Origin: Colias croceus
Lineage: Eukaryota; Arthropoda; Insecta; Lepidoptera; Pieridae
Assembly (NCBI RefSeq): GCF_905220415.1
Contig: NC_059547.1
Coordinates: forward strand, 5,468,501 to 5,532,500
Direction: 5' to 3'
DNA: 64,000 nt
The translations under genes and the position numbers were made by a program. Positions 1-12,600 of the stretch are shown piece after piece (position 1 is the first letter of the stretch; each line of letters opens with the position of its first letter). Below the pieces are notes generated by a model that did not search any database, was not told the DNA's origin, and worked only from the letters and a program-made list of their open reading frames with translations.

Positions 1-3000
1 GATAAGGCCATCATTATAAAAGCGATGTCATAGAAATATAAATAAGCCGTTAAATATTTCGCTCAATTCATAAGGCTCCATAGATTTTTATGAAAGCTTT
101 AACGATAAAAAATATACTCAGATTGAGCTTCGCCGATATTGTGTTCCAATTGCTCGTTCGCGAAATAATCGTAATTTGGTTTTATTCTTAAATTATGCGG
201 AAAAGTTATTTACATACAAACATTATAGTTTGTAGAGAAAATAAAGCGTATTATTTTTATTATCATCCAGACTTTTTTTATCCTTAAAATTCAGTCAGTT
301 AAAACATTTGTTTGTTTTCGCGTTAATCTCGGGATCTACTGGTTCGAATTGAAAAAAAAATTGTGTAAAACGTCATGGACCACGTGGTTGAAAAAACGGG
401 CTACAGCAAGTAGAAATATATAACAAATCTATTTATTATCGGCGTTTTAAAGATCAAGCTAAAATAGCTTGAATAATATTCTATTTGATAGTTAGCCAGA
501 CATAATATTTTGGATTTGGTTTATCGATTTATTGATTCGGTATCTACGAGTAAATTTCGTGCAATATATTTCTAACATTGCGATATTATGATTGTGAATA
601 TATATAAGCACACTATAGTTTTATGTAAATTGCCTTCGTAGAAACATTTATCCAATCCCCGGATTTGTGTTTTCCTAGGCTTCAATCACATACGAGGTTA
701 TCTCTTCACAACTTTGGGGGACCTTTTATTCCGCCCTATTTACATAATATGGAGGAATCAAAGCAAACTAAATTTGGATATCTAGGTACTAAAACTTATA
801 GATGAATCCATACAAATGAGTCATTAAGGTTAACGTTGGTGAATATTTGGCGGCCAATTCCACGTTTAAAACAGAAAACTTATTATTTATTGTATCATCT
901 AAACAATATTACACAAATTTCGATGGATTTTGTTAACATGCAACTGTGAATTCTTATATTTATTTAATAGAACCCATACATGTAGGCATGTAATTATTTA
1001 AAGTTATAAAATAACAACATTCACAAAAGTACAACTCCTATTCCATTTCTATACAATATAACATAAACATAATATTTTAGCAAGTAAAAATACGTCCGAT
1101 TAATATGAAGACCAATTATTATTAATCAAGTACCACTCTACAATATGTACCATGGCATAAATAAATGTACGATGAGATGTAGCGTAAGCCCGCCATAACG
1201 AAGTGAAAATACAAAAGATGGAAGAGGAAAGAAAAACGTAGAACATTACTTTTCTATTTTATCTTCTAGTTAAACGAGTCACGAATTCAGAATCGGGTCA
1301 ACACACGCGTCTGTCGTTCGTAACATCGGGACCGGGACTTAACGATGACAAATGTTTTTATCTATTTAGCAACTGAAACATTGGAATGAGCACTTATTAT
1401 GAAGTAGGTATTTTCGCTTTGTGCATTGCTTTTAAATTCAATCATTTATGTTTAGCGGAAAATGTTTCGAATATTCTGTTATAGAGCTTTTACATGCTAA
1501 TCTGTTGGATACTGGAATTTTGAAATTGCGTTTTTGAAATATGTTTTGTTTTGTTTATTAGCAAAACATTCTTTATGCAAAAAATGCAAAGTGGTGATGG
1601 GGTTGGGGAGAACAGCTAGCTCTTATTATATTATTTTTCCCTTTAACAATATCTATTATAATCAATTGTGTTGTAATCTGTGATTCCAATCAATGCTTCT
1701 GTGTATTAAATAAGGGCTCTTCCATCGGAAATAATTTTGGAAAAAACACACATTTAGTACCCATGTTATAATATTGTTATAATTACAAATAAATATGTAT
1801 TTCTGAAGTGACGTGTATGTGTGTATGTGTGAACATATAATATAATAAATAATTACGTTACAGAATCGAATTTCTTCGTGTTCACTGTGGTCTTTGAATG
1901 TTCCTTTGTTATTAGTACTACACTCAGATGTTCTTCTCTTGTACGTGCTTAGAAGCAGGCAAAGCAAATGGCGAACTAGTTCCATATTATTCGTTCTAAT
2001 ATAACCTAACTATATAGTACCTACACGCGAATTTTGTAGGTATCAATTGAGATTACTTTGTTAATATTTATAACGAATATTAAATAGGTCATTTTATAAA
2101 ATAACACGATCCAGAAAAGGAATATTAACATTTATATTAAGTGAAAGGTCACGACACCGTGGGAAGCATAACTTCTACAATAATCTTAATCTCAATAATT
2201 TACTATGAAACAATAATAAGAGTAGGTAGATACTTGATTCAAGGCGTAAGAATAATATTATTGATATAGAGTGATAAATAACAATATAATAGCTATCATT
2301 TCTTAGCTCTTTGATTTTACGAGTCTAAGATACTATTACAATTTATTTTCAAATGAACGACATAGAAGAAAATCCATGATCATATGATATACTTTTTACC
2401 GATATATTCACTTAATTATCATGTAGGAATTTTATCAATAGAACTCGAAAGCAATTCTTAATAATATGTATTTCTTTCGAATTATGCAAACTATACTACT
2501 TTATCACCAGCCATTTCGACATTTGGACAGTTCTGACCCATTTTGAAATGTTTGAACATAATAATATTATATTCTCGTCTACAAATAAAAATGGAAAAGT
2601 GGTGTATGACATAAATTTTATCGATACATGGAATTATAAATTGGAGATGGCTTGCTTCTCGTCGCGTTCCATTAAAATTTATGAAATGGGACGTTTGCTT
2701 ATTCCCAATTTAACACTTGGCGCTTTTTGTAGAAACAACTCTATTAAAGAGTTATAAATGTACAAGCTACATCCTAACATAATATTATTAAACACAAAAC
2801 TAAGCACTCATTGAAATATATTTAAATCACAACATATTATAATGCACTAAAGAGATGGAAGAATCTAATTCACACTAAGTGTTCAAATACACAGTCGTCG
2901 TTTTCTGTCCGTTGAACTGCAAGGTGAAGCTCTCACAATAAACCGACAACGGCTGGAATTCTCGGCTTAAAAAGTTCTCACTAGGTCATGAAGCATCTAG

Positions 3001-4300
3001 GCTATCTTGTCACAATATTGTATAAACCTTCAGGAGTTAACGACACTTCTCATTCATATAAATAGGTCGAGAGTGAGATGTTTGACGTACTCTGGACAAC
3101 ACTTATGTACACTGCATCGTACTTAAGAATTTATAGAACACGATCTTGTATTCAGGGGTTTTTAAATTTAGTTTTGTAAGAATTTTTTTTATTCTTAAAC
3201 GTAAAAGTACATGTAAATAACATAGTATGCTGATAGCTATTATGAAAACGACGTTACTGGTTTTCTAATAATTAAAAATTCTGTTTTTATTTTATCCATT
3301 ATTTTGAAAAATACACATGTGTACGGTACGAGTACATGATATAAATTGAAAACAAAACCATTCGCGGTCGGCACATAATCCTACTTTGTTACACTCATAT
3401 TTCCCACATAAGCATACGTCACGGTTATACGAATAAAATACATGTCCTCCCATTTTCTCCGTCAATTTATACCCTCTTCCCCGAATACTTCAATCCAACA
3501 TAAAGTAGAATGGGAACCGTTTTATTTTGGGAACGACTGAATACTGTTTGCTCTCTACGGTTTCCAGAATAGCATCGCAAATTTACCTTTAACTTAAGCT
3601 TGTCTAATGTTAACTTTAAACGTACCTGTGCAATTTTAAGCCAATTACTCTCCTCTCTTTCATTTTCTGTATGGGTAACCAGAATGATAGTATACGTACT
3701 GAGAAAATTTTAATAGAAATGTAGGTATTGATTTTGCCTGGAAAAAATTTATTTACCTAACATATGTTATTTTAACTAAAATGTAAATAATATCTAAAGT
3801 CTAAACAAGGTTCATATAGCACATGTATTGCGTTATTCATACAGTCTGTTTATTATAAATTCGTTTTATAATAATCTTACTAAAAAGTAAAAACCATAAG
3901 ATTGTATATCAAAGAATATGTTATAACCTTTATATCTTAAAGCATGGTATGTTTTCTTTTAGAGAGATCTCTTTAATAATATTTTCTATTGCACAAATTG
4001 TAGACTAGACGCTCTTCCTTTGACAGAATATCTATCTTAATATCTTTACCGTGTACAAAGACGGTATTATTATACTGCAGACGTATTGATATCAAAGAAG
4101 TTTTTATTTCCAAGCAATTTACAGTTTTATATAACATCATTTCACTCTCGTAAATTTCAAATTGGATTGTTCTCTATATATTCCCAAATTATAGTGAACC
4201 AATAAGTTGATCTAGAAGTTTCAGTAATAACTTTTCTTTATTTCTTTGCTCCATTTTTTCTTTCAGAGACAAAGCAAAAGTAATGTTGTATTTATATTAC
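1..4300. other. AT-rich stretch without recognised genes
   Basis: I see no coding exon, RNA gene or clear mobile element here. Open frames are short (under about 110 codons), of AT-rich composition and unlike any protein I know. The stretch is probably intergenic or deep intronic sequence. Confidence 0.6.
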
Positions 4301-4540
4301 ACTAGGTTTCCACCCGCAGCTTCGCCCGCGCAGTTAAAGAAAAACTCGCATAGTTCCCGTTCCCATTGGATTTCCGGGATGAAACTTATCATATTTCCCG
4401 GGGTAAAAAGTAGCCTATGTCCTTCTATCAAAATATCTCTATACCAAATTTCATGCAAATTGGTTCAGTAGTTAAGGCGTGATTAAGTAACAGGCAGACA
4501 GACAGAGTTACTTTCGCATTTATAATATTATAGTATGGAT
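4301..4540 (+). repeat. Interspersed repeat, 'cttcgcccgcg' family (copy 1)
   Basis: The copy begins 'actaggtttccacccgcagc', runs through a conserved 'aaaagtagcctatgtcct' block and 'caaatttcatgcaaattggt', then a short cagacagacaga run, and ends 'ataatattatagtatggat'. Further copies in the same orientation lie at 40746-40987 and 52215-52457. This type of sequence is abundant in Lepidoptera; I cannot tell from the copy alone whether it is a SINE, a LINE 3' end or a Helitron-like tail. Confidence 0.75.
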
Positions 4541-4622
4541 GTTTGATGAAAGTTTATTATGTTACGTCATATGCAGGAGTATACCGGTAGAAGCTGTGAC
4601 AAGAGGCTTGACTTATTATAAT

Positions 4623-4802
4623 ACTAGCGGTCCACCACGGCTTCGCCCGTGGTACATATTTCGCAATAAAAGGTATGTTCTTTCTCAGGGTATAAAGATT
4701 GTCTGTGCCAAATTTCATCAAAATCGGTTGAGAAGTTTAAGCGGAAAAGCGTAACAGACAGACAGACAGAGTTACTTTCGCATTTATAATATTAGTACGG
4801 AT
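4623..4802 (+). repeat. Interspersed repeat, shorter related variant
   Basis: This is a diverged relative of the repeat about 80 bases upstream. It shares 'cttcgcccg', 'ccaaatttcatcaaaatcggtt', the cagacagacagacaga run and the terminal 'tataatattagtacggat', but its middle part differs and is shorter. Two family members so close together suggest nested or preferential insertion. Confidence 0.7.
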
Positions 4803-5740
4803 ATGTGTAGTAATGAGGCGGTATTAAGAAGTTTGAATATTTGAAATTTAAAGAAAATATCGATGTAATAGCAAGAAGGTAAGATGCTACTAAGTTCCTG
4901 ATTACTAAATGGAGCTGAGTATACTTCCGAACGACGTAATACTCATTAAGTAACAGGATGTCTTTAATTTTATTAAACATCGTGTAAAATATTATCATAT
5001 TTTATAAAACATAATTCCATATAGGTCAAACAATAATAGAACTTGTAGAAAATAGGAGTGGGTTTATAAATTAGTCCCTGGTTGCCCGTTAATTTATTTA
5101 GCCGAGCCTTTAAATTTTACAAAATAATGAACGGAAATAAATAGTTAAAATTAAATATGAACCAGAGCTAATTTTGTTAGCATAAGTCTTTAATTACGTT
5201 TCTTGGAAGTGAATATTAAGAGCTTTGTGTAAATTAATAATTTTACGTTTTATGGATAAACTTGATCCATAAATCCGGAGATATGCATAATGAGGTCATA
5301 GATGATCTAATTTCTTAGAAAATTGCTTTTCTTTTTTTTAATATAACCATTAACTTCAAAAATTCACATAATGGTGTAAGAGTTTGAGCCTCCTGAAGAG
5401 TATGCATGCTTTTTTTTGCATTCGGAAACTCTATATTTTGTACCAGTAAAATATCTAACGAATACGATAAAGTTTGCTCTTTGTCAACTTACACAATTTT
5501 AAATGTTGAGTTTTCATTTATTTATCTATTTCGATACAAAATATGTGATTAAAGTTTAAACTAGCAAAATAATTAGCACGTATCTTTAAAGAAAAACTAG
5601 GCCTATCGTTAAAATAGATGTAGCAATAAAGTAATCGCTACAAAATCGAGCCACTTATGTATTCGAATTTATTTTATGAGGAAAATACCAATACACAAAC
5701 TTATTCTTTTTCTATGTAAAAATCTCTAGATTTGAATAAA
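4803..5740. other. No recognised feature
   Basis: AT-rich sequence in which I see no gene, RNA or repeat structure. Confidence 0.5.
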
Positions 5741-5923
5741 TCTTAATATATACTTATAAATCTCGTGTCACAATGTTTGTCCTCAATGGACTCCTAAACC
5801 ACTTAACCGATAATAATAAAATTCGCATAGCATGTGCAGTTCGATCCAATTTGAGAGATAGGATAGTTTAAATCTCAAATCGTTTTAGAGAAAGCGGGCG
5901 AAGCCGCGGGCGGTAAGCTTGTA
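5741..5923 (-). repeat. Interspersed repeat ending in 'gcgggcgaagccgcgggcgg'
   Basis: This is a compact unit running from 'acttataaatctcgtgtcac' to 'aaagcgggcgaagccgcggg' and 'cggtaagctt'. The last block is the reverse complement of the 'cttcgcccgc' signature of the other repeats, so the unit is probably in minus orientation. A comparable end is found at 40055-40086. Confidence 0.6.
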
Positions 5924-7857
5924 TATTATATGTTTGTCTATCTAGTTAAATATCATCTTTGTTCCTTTAGACTAACTATAACATCTAGCAATTATTTACA
6001 TACGTATCAATATAACCCGATTTATAATTAATTGTCGAACATGTGACGAAGTGGAGTCTCGTTTATTGCAAATTTTGAACGCCATTACACACTCGAAATT
6101 AATTAGTTATGGCTGATTTAATTCACTATCGGATGAGATGTTTGTCACACTGACATCCAATTACCAAGGCTATTCACTGCAGAAATAGAGTTGCTATAAA
6201 ACTGAAATAAAACGTCCATTTATACATTTACAGTGACAAATGTTGTTTTTGAAGCGCAAGGATGAATAATGGGTAAAATCGTTATGAGAAGGAATTACGT
6301 TTTATTTCCGATATTTTGATGAAAAACCTTGTTTGTTTGGGATGATATTACTTATATATTTCAAGATATGATATGTAAGTGTATTCATCGTAGTAGATAT
6401 AACAATAAAATTTTGTTATTTACACTAAATATAAAAATATATGTTATTCAAAACCACTGTTCCCTTTTCAAGAAAGCAGAACTAAAAATTAAAGAAAAAC
6501 AATTCAATTTGAATGTCAGAAATATACGCTGTAGTAGATATGTGTGCAATAATTTCTATACACATTTCCTAGATAGCTAATTATCATAAAAATTATAATG
6601 AACAAAACGAAGCCTAGAATAAAAAAAACATAAAAGCACTGAATCCGGAACGTCGCTTAAGTAGATTATCATCCCACGTGCCTGAAGAGTTAAAGTTAAT
6701 ACAGTTTATTTTCCCCCGTTTGTAAATACCCTAAATGTACTTTCAACAACGGTTTTTACGAGTTTGTTATATGCTTTTTATACGTTGTTTTTATCGATAC
6801 GAGCAGACTGCTTTTTTATCTATATTCCACGTAAACTGAATTTTATCCAACGTAGTATGGTTTTTGTTATTCTTCAGACCGTAATTCTACCCCCTCATCA
6901 ATTGCTTCCAATTTATAAATGAAAAAAAAAACTTAGGCATAGTCAACACAATTGTTATATCTACTCCTGCCATGTCAATTAAATGCTAATAAATAAACTG
7001 CCATTACAATATAATCCTAATTTAATATCATAGAAAATAAACGAAAGATAGACCCAAAAAATATATTCACATGGTATTATTTCCATTCCACTGCGTAATA
7101 GAATTGCCAAAGAAAATACGAAAGGGCCTGTTCTGGGTTTTTGTGAGATGACTGTTCGCGATAAGATAGCGTATGTTATTTCTACAAACAACGAACGAAT
7201 TTCACCAGTTATATTAATAGTTAGCGGTCAAACTAAGGCATATTAGCTTTCCTTTATCTGATTTGCTACGAACATTATAAAGGAACAAGCCATTATTACA
7301 ATGATAAATGTCTATGTTAGCTTCTTTACTTGAGGTTAACAATCAGAATCGTTTAAAAATTTAGTGCTTCAGAAATAACAATGTATAATAGCTGGCCAGA
7401 AACTGTTGTAGTTATTAAATTATAATCAATTACCTATTTAAGCTATACATAATATGAAACATTTCAAGCGACATTAGTTCGGGCTTAAAATTAATACGCA
7501 GTTGTCTTGCGTCCCTTTTCTAACATGTTACGTGTTTCAGGGTATTTAAGCTGGGTTCTTAACAGCTTAGGAAGGTACTAGGTAAGGCCTGACCCAGCGG
7601 CTTAGCAAAATGGTTTTCATTGCGACACTGAAAGGCGAATCACAAAGCCGTGCCAGCTTTGAAGCCTATTCTTACTAACCTATTTAAAATTTCAAAGGAG
7701 CCCGTGCTAAATTGTTAGCGTTGTTGTAAGCGTATCAAACAGCTCTGTTGTTTATAATGATTAATGATTACACTAACAATTAAAAAGTAATGGGGCTATT
7801 TGTAATTTCAGTTTTAGGTCACGTAAAATATAATTGTATTGGCTACACTATTTCCCA
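5924..7857. other. No recognised gene; GC-richer block near 7540-7690
   Basis: AT-rich sequence apart from a roughly 150-base block around 7540-7690 ('aaggcctgacccagcggctt' and flanks) of higher complexity and GC content. The block has no long open frame and could be a conserved non-coding element or an old repeat. Confidence 0.4.
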
Positions 7858-7866
7858 AACCATATT

Positions 7867-8403
7867 TTTTTTTTAAAGGCACCCGCCATCACTGGGTGTT
7901 CGCGCCACCTCTGGAATATTGTCCAGAGACATTATTTTCATTTTTTATTTATTTACAAACACAATTTATAGCCACTTATTAAATTAAAAATAAAATTATT
8001 ACAAAATTAAAAATATTACAAATACAAAATTAAAATACTGGGTAAATGAAATAAATACAATAAATGCTACATAAATTTAAACTATCCCTAATATCACAGA
8101 ATCACATAACACGCCATTGTTTCGCTTATTGACTACTTCTACAATATATTTACAATACATAAAGAAAGTATACCTACACTTGTCCCCCAGGGCGGAAGGC
8201 AGATTCTCACCCGTCATTGCCATGCCCAATTTTTGCTCAATAGTATATCTATTGCTTGCAAAAATTGGGCACTCGAGTAACAGGTGAGGAACCGTCTCCT
8301 CTACTCCGGGCTGACATAGACATGACGGATTCTCCTTCAGCTTGAATCTGTTCAAGTAGAAGGCGAATCCGCCGTGACCAGTCAGTACTTGTGAACCGAA
8401 CCG
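7867..8403 (-). mobile_element. 5'-truncated R1-type non-LTR retrotransposon copy
   Basis: A minus-strand insertion that ends (low-coordinate side) in a run of ten T on the plus strand, that is a poly(A) tail at 7865-7874. It is flanked by a 9-bp direct repeat AACCATATT at 7858-7866 and 8404-8412, read as a target-site duplication. The insert contains about 210 bases of 3' UTR and the C-terminal 109 codons of a reverse-transcriptase polyprotein. Poly(A) plus severe 5' truncation plus short duplication is the normal outcome of target-primed reverse transcription. Confidence 0.8.
8077..8403 (-). pseudogene. C-terminal fragment of R1/TRAS-like LINE polyprotein
   Basis: The frame carries the signature found after the reverse transcriptase in R1-clade and related LINEs: 'LTGHGGFAFYLNRF', then a CxC pair ('CLCQPG') and 'EETVPHLLLECP', which together form the C-terminal CCHC-like motif. 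It starts abruptly at the truncation point; the apparent Met codon at 8407-8409 belongs to the target site. The endonuclease and reverse-transcriptase domains are absent, so this is a dead remnant, although the remaining frame is undamaged and the insertion may be fairly recent. Confidence 0.8.
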
Positions 8404-8412
8404 AACCATATT

Positions 8413-8800
8413 ATACTATTATATAAATATTATGAAACATTTTTTCATTAATTCCTCATAAAAATATTATTATTATTATTTTACAGTAAATATCAACTGT
8501 TAAAGGAAAAATAAACAGGTCTCTATGTTATTATAATTTTCCACGAATACACCTGAAAAGATCATATCGCTAGACAGATTTCATTTAAAGAGAAAATGAA
8601 AAAATTTTATCACCTCTCACCAGTTTATATAGCATTAAAGATAAATTATCATTTTCTTCAGATAAGATAGGTATATATATTAATGGATATTTACGGTAAT
8701 TTATCATTAACTTTTTATATTTGAACGAAATTAATAACAAATAATAACTGTTGAATTTCAACGAACATAATATTTTCTATGTGTAAATTAATCTTCTAAA
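8413..8800. other. No recognised feature
   Basis: Short AT-rich spacer between the LINE fragment and the tRNA-like cluster, with no feature seen. Confidence 0.5.
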
Positions 8801-8888
8801 TGGATATTTGATGAATTTATATTTTTTGGTTTTTATGGCATTCAAATGCTTTATAAATATAAATTTATAAAGGATAGAAAAAATTCGA

Positions 8889-8963
8889 TCACGAGGCGGG
8901 ACTTGAACCCGCATCCTTCGCGCCATTCCGGGGCGGATGCCTAACCAACTCAGCCACTCGTGA
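8889..8963 (-). tRNA. tRNA-like sequence, copy A (probably tRNA-derived repeat)
   Basis: The sequence folds as a cloverleaf. It has a 7-bp acceptor stem TCACGAG/CTCGTGA, a D-arm with a perfect A box (TGGCTGAGTTGG), and a T-arm of 5 bp with loop TTCAAGT that forms a B box (GGTTCAAGTCC). The anticodon stem is only 4 bp (CGCC/GGCG) with loop CCGGAAT, so position 33 is C rather than U and the nominal anticodon would be GGA. That makes a working tRNA doubtful. A run of six T lies about ten bases downstream, as a Pol III terminator would. Confidence 0.55.
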
Positions 8964-9153
8964 CTCGCCTGAGCAATCGAATTTATTCTATCCTTTCAGT
9001 TTTATGTGTCTTAAGGGACACACCGCGCGCCATCTATTGAGATGATTTAACAACCATTTCAACCAATATGAAGCACTTTTCATATATTTTTTGGTTTTTA
9101 TGGCATTCAAATGCTTTATAAATATAAATTTATAAAGGATAGAAAAAATTCGA

Positions 9154-9228
9154 TCACGAGGCGGGACTTGAACCCGCATCCTTCGCGCCATTCCGGGGCG
9201 GATGCCTAACCAACTCAGCCACTCGTGA
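9154..9228 (-). tRNA. tRNA-like sequence, copy B
   Basis: By reading, identical in its 75 bases to copies A and C, with the same A and B boxes, weak anticodon arm and downstream T run. Its 5' flank is shorter than that of copy A, so the repeat unit is truncated here. Confidence 0.55.
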
Positions 9229-9513
9229 CTCGCCTGAGCAATCGAATTTATTCTATCCTTTCAGTTTTATGTGTCTTAATGAATTTTTTCTATCCTTTAT
9301 AAATTTATATTTATAAAGCATTTGAATGCCATAAAAACCAAAAAATATAAATTCAAGAAAAGGTCGTGTTCCATCGTTACAATATTGTATTCACTGAAAA
9401 GTGCTTCATATTGGTTGAAATGGTTGTTAAATCATCTCAATAGATGGCGCGCGGTGTGTCCCTTAAGACACATAAAACTGAAAGGATAGAATAAATTCGA
9501 TTGCTCAGGCGAG

Positions 9514-9588
9514 TCACGAGTGGCTGAGTTGGTTAGGCATCCGCCCCGGAATGGCGCGAAGGATGCGGGTTCAAGTCCCGCCTCGTGA
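9514..9588 (+). tRNA. tRNA-like sequence, copy C
   Basis: The plus-strand copy, the exact reverse complement of A and B over the core. The T run follows at about 9594-9599. Its upstream flank matches that of copy A for over 100 bases, so the homology extends well beyond the tRNA-like core, as expected for repeat units and not for independent tRNA genes. Confidence 0.55.
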
Positions 9589-9638
9589 TCGAATTTTTTC
9601 TATCCTTTATAAATTTATATTTATATGGATATTTGATG

Positions 9639-12600
9639 TTCGAACCCGAAGATTACGAATTTCATTTCAGACAATATTTCAAGATAGAGACGAAGAAATA
9701 CTATCTATATATTTTTCTCTCTAAAAACGCATGTGCTGAAGAACTTATTTTTCTGAAATCTTTAGAAAGCTCTTATCGTACCTACTTCAAAATATTTATT
9801 ATAATAAATAATTTTAAACAACTTTGTAACGTAACGAGAATGATTTCTGCATATTATATTTGTATTTATCTAAATAAACGCAGTTGTTATATAGATCCTT
9901 GTTTAACATATCAACTGCGTTATAATATAACACACTACAATCTAAATATAATTCAGTTAAGTGGAATATGCACATTATATTTTAATAATAACCCGAATCT
10001 GGTGAAATTGACATAATATTCAAATAGTTATTATAATTATCACAAAATAACAGTGCACTACAAATGAACATAGAGCAAGAGCTAGAGCAAAAGCATTCTT
10101 TCGTGATCTTTAGTGTAAATGAAAACTCGTATTCAGTGTTGTTCAGTATTAGAATAGAATACATATTGTAAGAAATTACAATACTCCAAAATTAATAATG
10201 CGCATGCAGATCTTCGCCAATTATCGTATTTCCAGAAAAACCCGAATCATCCCGAATCATTGAATCGTAAGTGCCCTAAACAATGTACTTCCATCTTGCA
10301 CCTTGTTCGTAAGAAATAGCAGTCAATTCAGAGTCAACACAATCGAAGACAATTCGGGCGTGTAGGTGACGGTAGCCTGTCAGTCAAAAAATTCAAAAAT
10401 CCGTCAGTCGTCTTTATATATTGGTGGTGACCGCACGTATTATCTCTGTATGGAATTATATAGAGCTGCTGTTACATACCCTTCTTAGTTTTGTTTCAAA
10501 GTTGAATTTTCCGATAAAATGATTATTTACACAGGTAGCAGATAGCAGTGGGGAAAGTGAATGTTAATAAGAGCATAATGAAAGTTCTGATCATTCTACG
10601 ATATCAGAAATAGAGATAATCCCTGATTCTGTAAATCCTTTCGACTGAGATTTTAATGATTAGATTTCTACAATTTAAATGCAAACCAGTGTTTGAAAAT
10701 ATTTTTTTTAAATATAAAATTTGTCTCATTTTAACCTTCCATACATCCATCATCACGCCAGCTTCAGTAAGACACTTTAATAGTTCTATGTATAGAATTT
10801 TCCAAGTAAATATATGGATGGAAACAGATGTAGGTATGTAACCTGTACATTGTCTTAAGAAAAAAGTATGAAGTTAATCCTATCTGAATAATGATGTATG
10901 ATAATAAGAATAATTTTTGTCCTTAATTGAACTGGAGAGCAGTCATCATAGTTTAGAATTAACTACAAAATATGAAGCTTACGTTGCTCATTTTAGAACA
11001 ATAATAAGAGCCTTTATGCTTGATTAGAAGTTAAAGCAGTTCTGAATGGTTAACAAAATAACAGTTGGTAGACATAACACAATTATAGCATTCTGGTCGA
11101 AATAACACTAACTAGGCTAGGAGTAGGTAAAGTTTGGAGTTTACATTTCATCGTCGGATACAATACTATGAGCTGGGAATCGGTTTAAATTAAGGAACAT
11201 TTACTAAACCAGTAACGAACTATTTTGCAAGCGCACTGCGGATTTTGCGCACACTTGCATTTTACGCTATTCATTATTTGTTTGAATTGGTTGTATTTAA
11301 CTATTTATTTTATTTGTATTGCTATTTAGTAGTAGGTTTTTCTTAAATTTATTTGTGTGCTGTGTGGCGTTTGAGTTTATCTTGTTAATATGACCGGAGA
11401 AAAAAAATAAATATGAAAATTATTGTAGATCGCATACTGGACAATTACAATTACAATAGTTGTACCAAAAAACATTTTTGCCATTGCTATAAATCGATAT
11501 TCGACATTAAATTATGAAAGAGGCTAATTGTTACGTAGGTATGTGTGTAGGGTACTCAACTTTCCAAAAGTAGTATCGTTTATAAAATTTCTGATAAAGA
11601 AAATATTGGAGAACATGATTGAGGTAACAAAGGCCACTTTGTAAAATGTCTATCATTTTATTATGAAATACAACAAAAAGTCACATGCCATTTGTAGATA
11701 TAAATAGCCCCTTATAGCCCTTTAGTTTTCTCTGCAAAGGTCGAATAAATATTTATCGAAAATGGAAATAAGATTTCAAACTTATTCACAACTGATACTT
11801 ACCAAATTAAAAAATGAAACATGAAAGCGGAGTCAGGAGTTTGAATTTCCAAGTTTCAATATTACAAGAATTTGCTAAATATAGAAGGAGTGAAAAATTC
11901 ATTTAACGTGAAGTGCACGTAGCAACCGAACGTAGGTATTACTTTTATATTCGGCGAAGATTTCCCATAGGTTCTGAAATTGAAGAATGTTTCACTTAAT
12001 ACCAATAAGGTTATGTAACAAAGACTCTATTGAAGGCACGTAGATATTTAATACACTAGTGGTATTGTTGTAAGTATTTAATTTTTGCTATAGTTTATAT
12101 GTCCATTTTAAGAGCGTATTTCTTCTAAATACATAGAAAATAAATAATAAAACTCTAAAAAGTTATGAAACGTAGTTCGGAAACATAATAAAAACCTAAA
12201 CAATAAAGGCTGTGTTACCTACCTAGTAAGAGCCGCTAAAATTTGTGTTTAATTAAGAAGGTAAGAGGGAAATCTATTTATAGAAGAACTAATTTAGCTA
12301 GCCAGAAAAAGAATTTATTACTTAAATATAAAACCCGTATTTCCATGTTATATAAAATATAAAGAAAAACACAGAAAATATCAGACAAAATATTCGGCTT
12401 TACATATCCTGTAAGGTTAACTAAACTACTGTGAGATTCACTGAGCTTCTCGAAATGAAATGTACAATATGAATACGTTTTGGCTTGGTTATTTAAAAAA
12501 TCTGACTTGCGATTTTTACGTAGTCACTTTTATCAGAAAATGTGCGAAACCTTTTACCATTTTTTTCGACTAACGGTCGGTTCTACGAGAAGTTTTTCTA

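Larger units (their letters stand above)
8814..9625. mobile_element. Palindromic cluster of tRNA-like units with 13-bp target duplication
   Basis: Three near-identical units, each containing a 75-base tRNA-like core, are packed here: two on the minus strand (about 8818-9080 and 9083-9276) and one on the plus strand (about 9397-9625). A detached plus-strand tail copy lies at 9278-9350. Each core is bracketed by the inverted motif GGATAGAA...TTCTATCC, and each tail reads 'aaatttatatttataaagca'. The whole cluster is flanked by the direct repeat TGGATATTTGATG at 8801-8813 and 9626-9638, as if it had inserted as one unit. I infer a tRNA-derived SINE or a tRNA gene captured by a mobile element. Confidence 0.65.

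Noticed and set aside
8889..9588. Three functional tRNA-Ser(GGA) genes
   Set aside because: The anticodon loop lacks U33, the anticodon stem is one pair short, no long variable arm is present as serine tRNAs require, and the homology continues far into the flanks. A tRNA-derived repeat is more likely.
9585..10016. 143-codon frame
   Set aside because: It begins inside the repeat tail and its composition (I, Y, F, N, L) is that of translated AT-rich DNA; no domain or splice signal fits.
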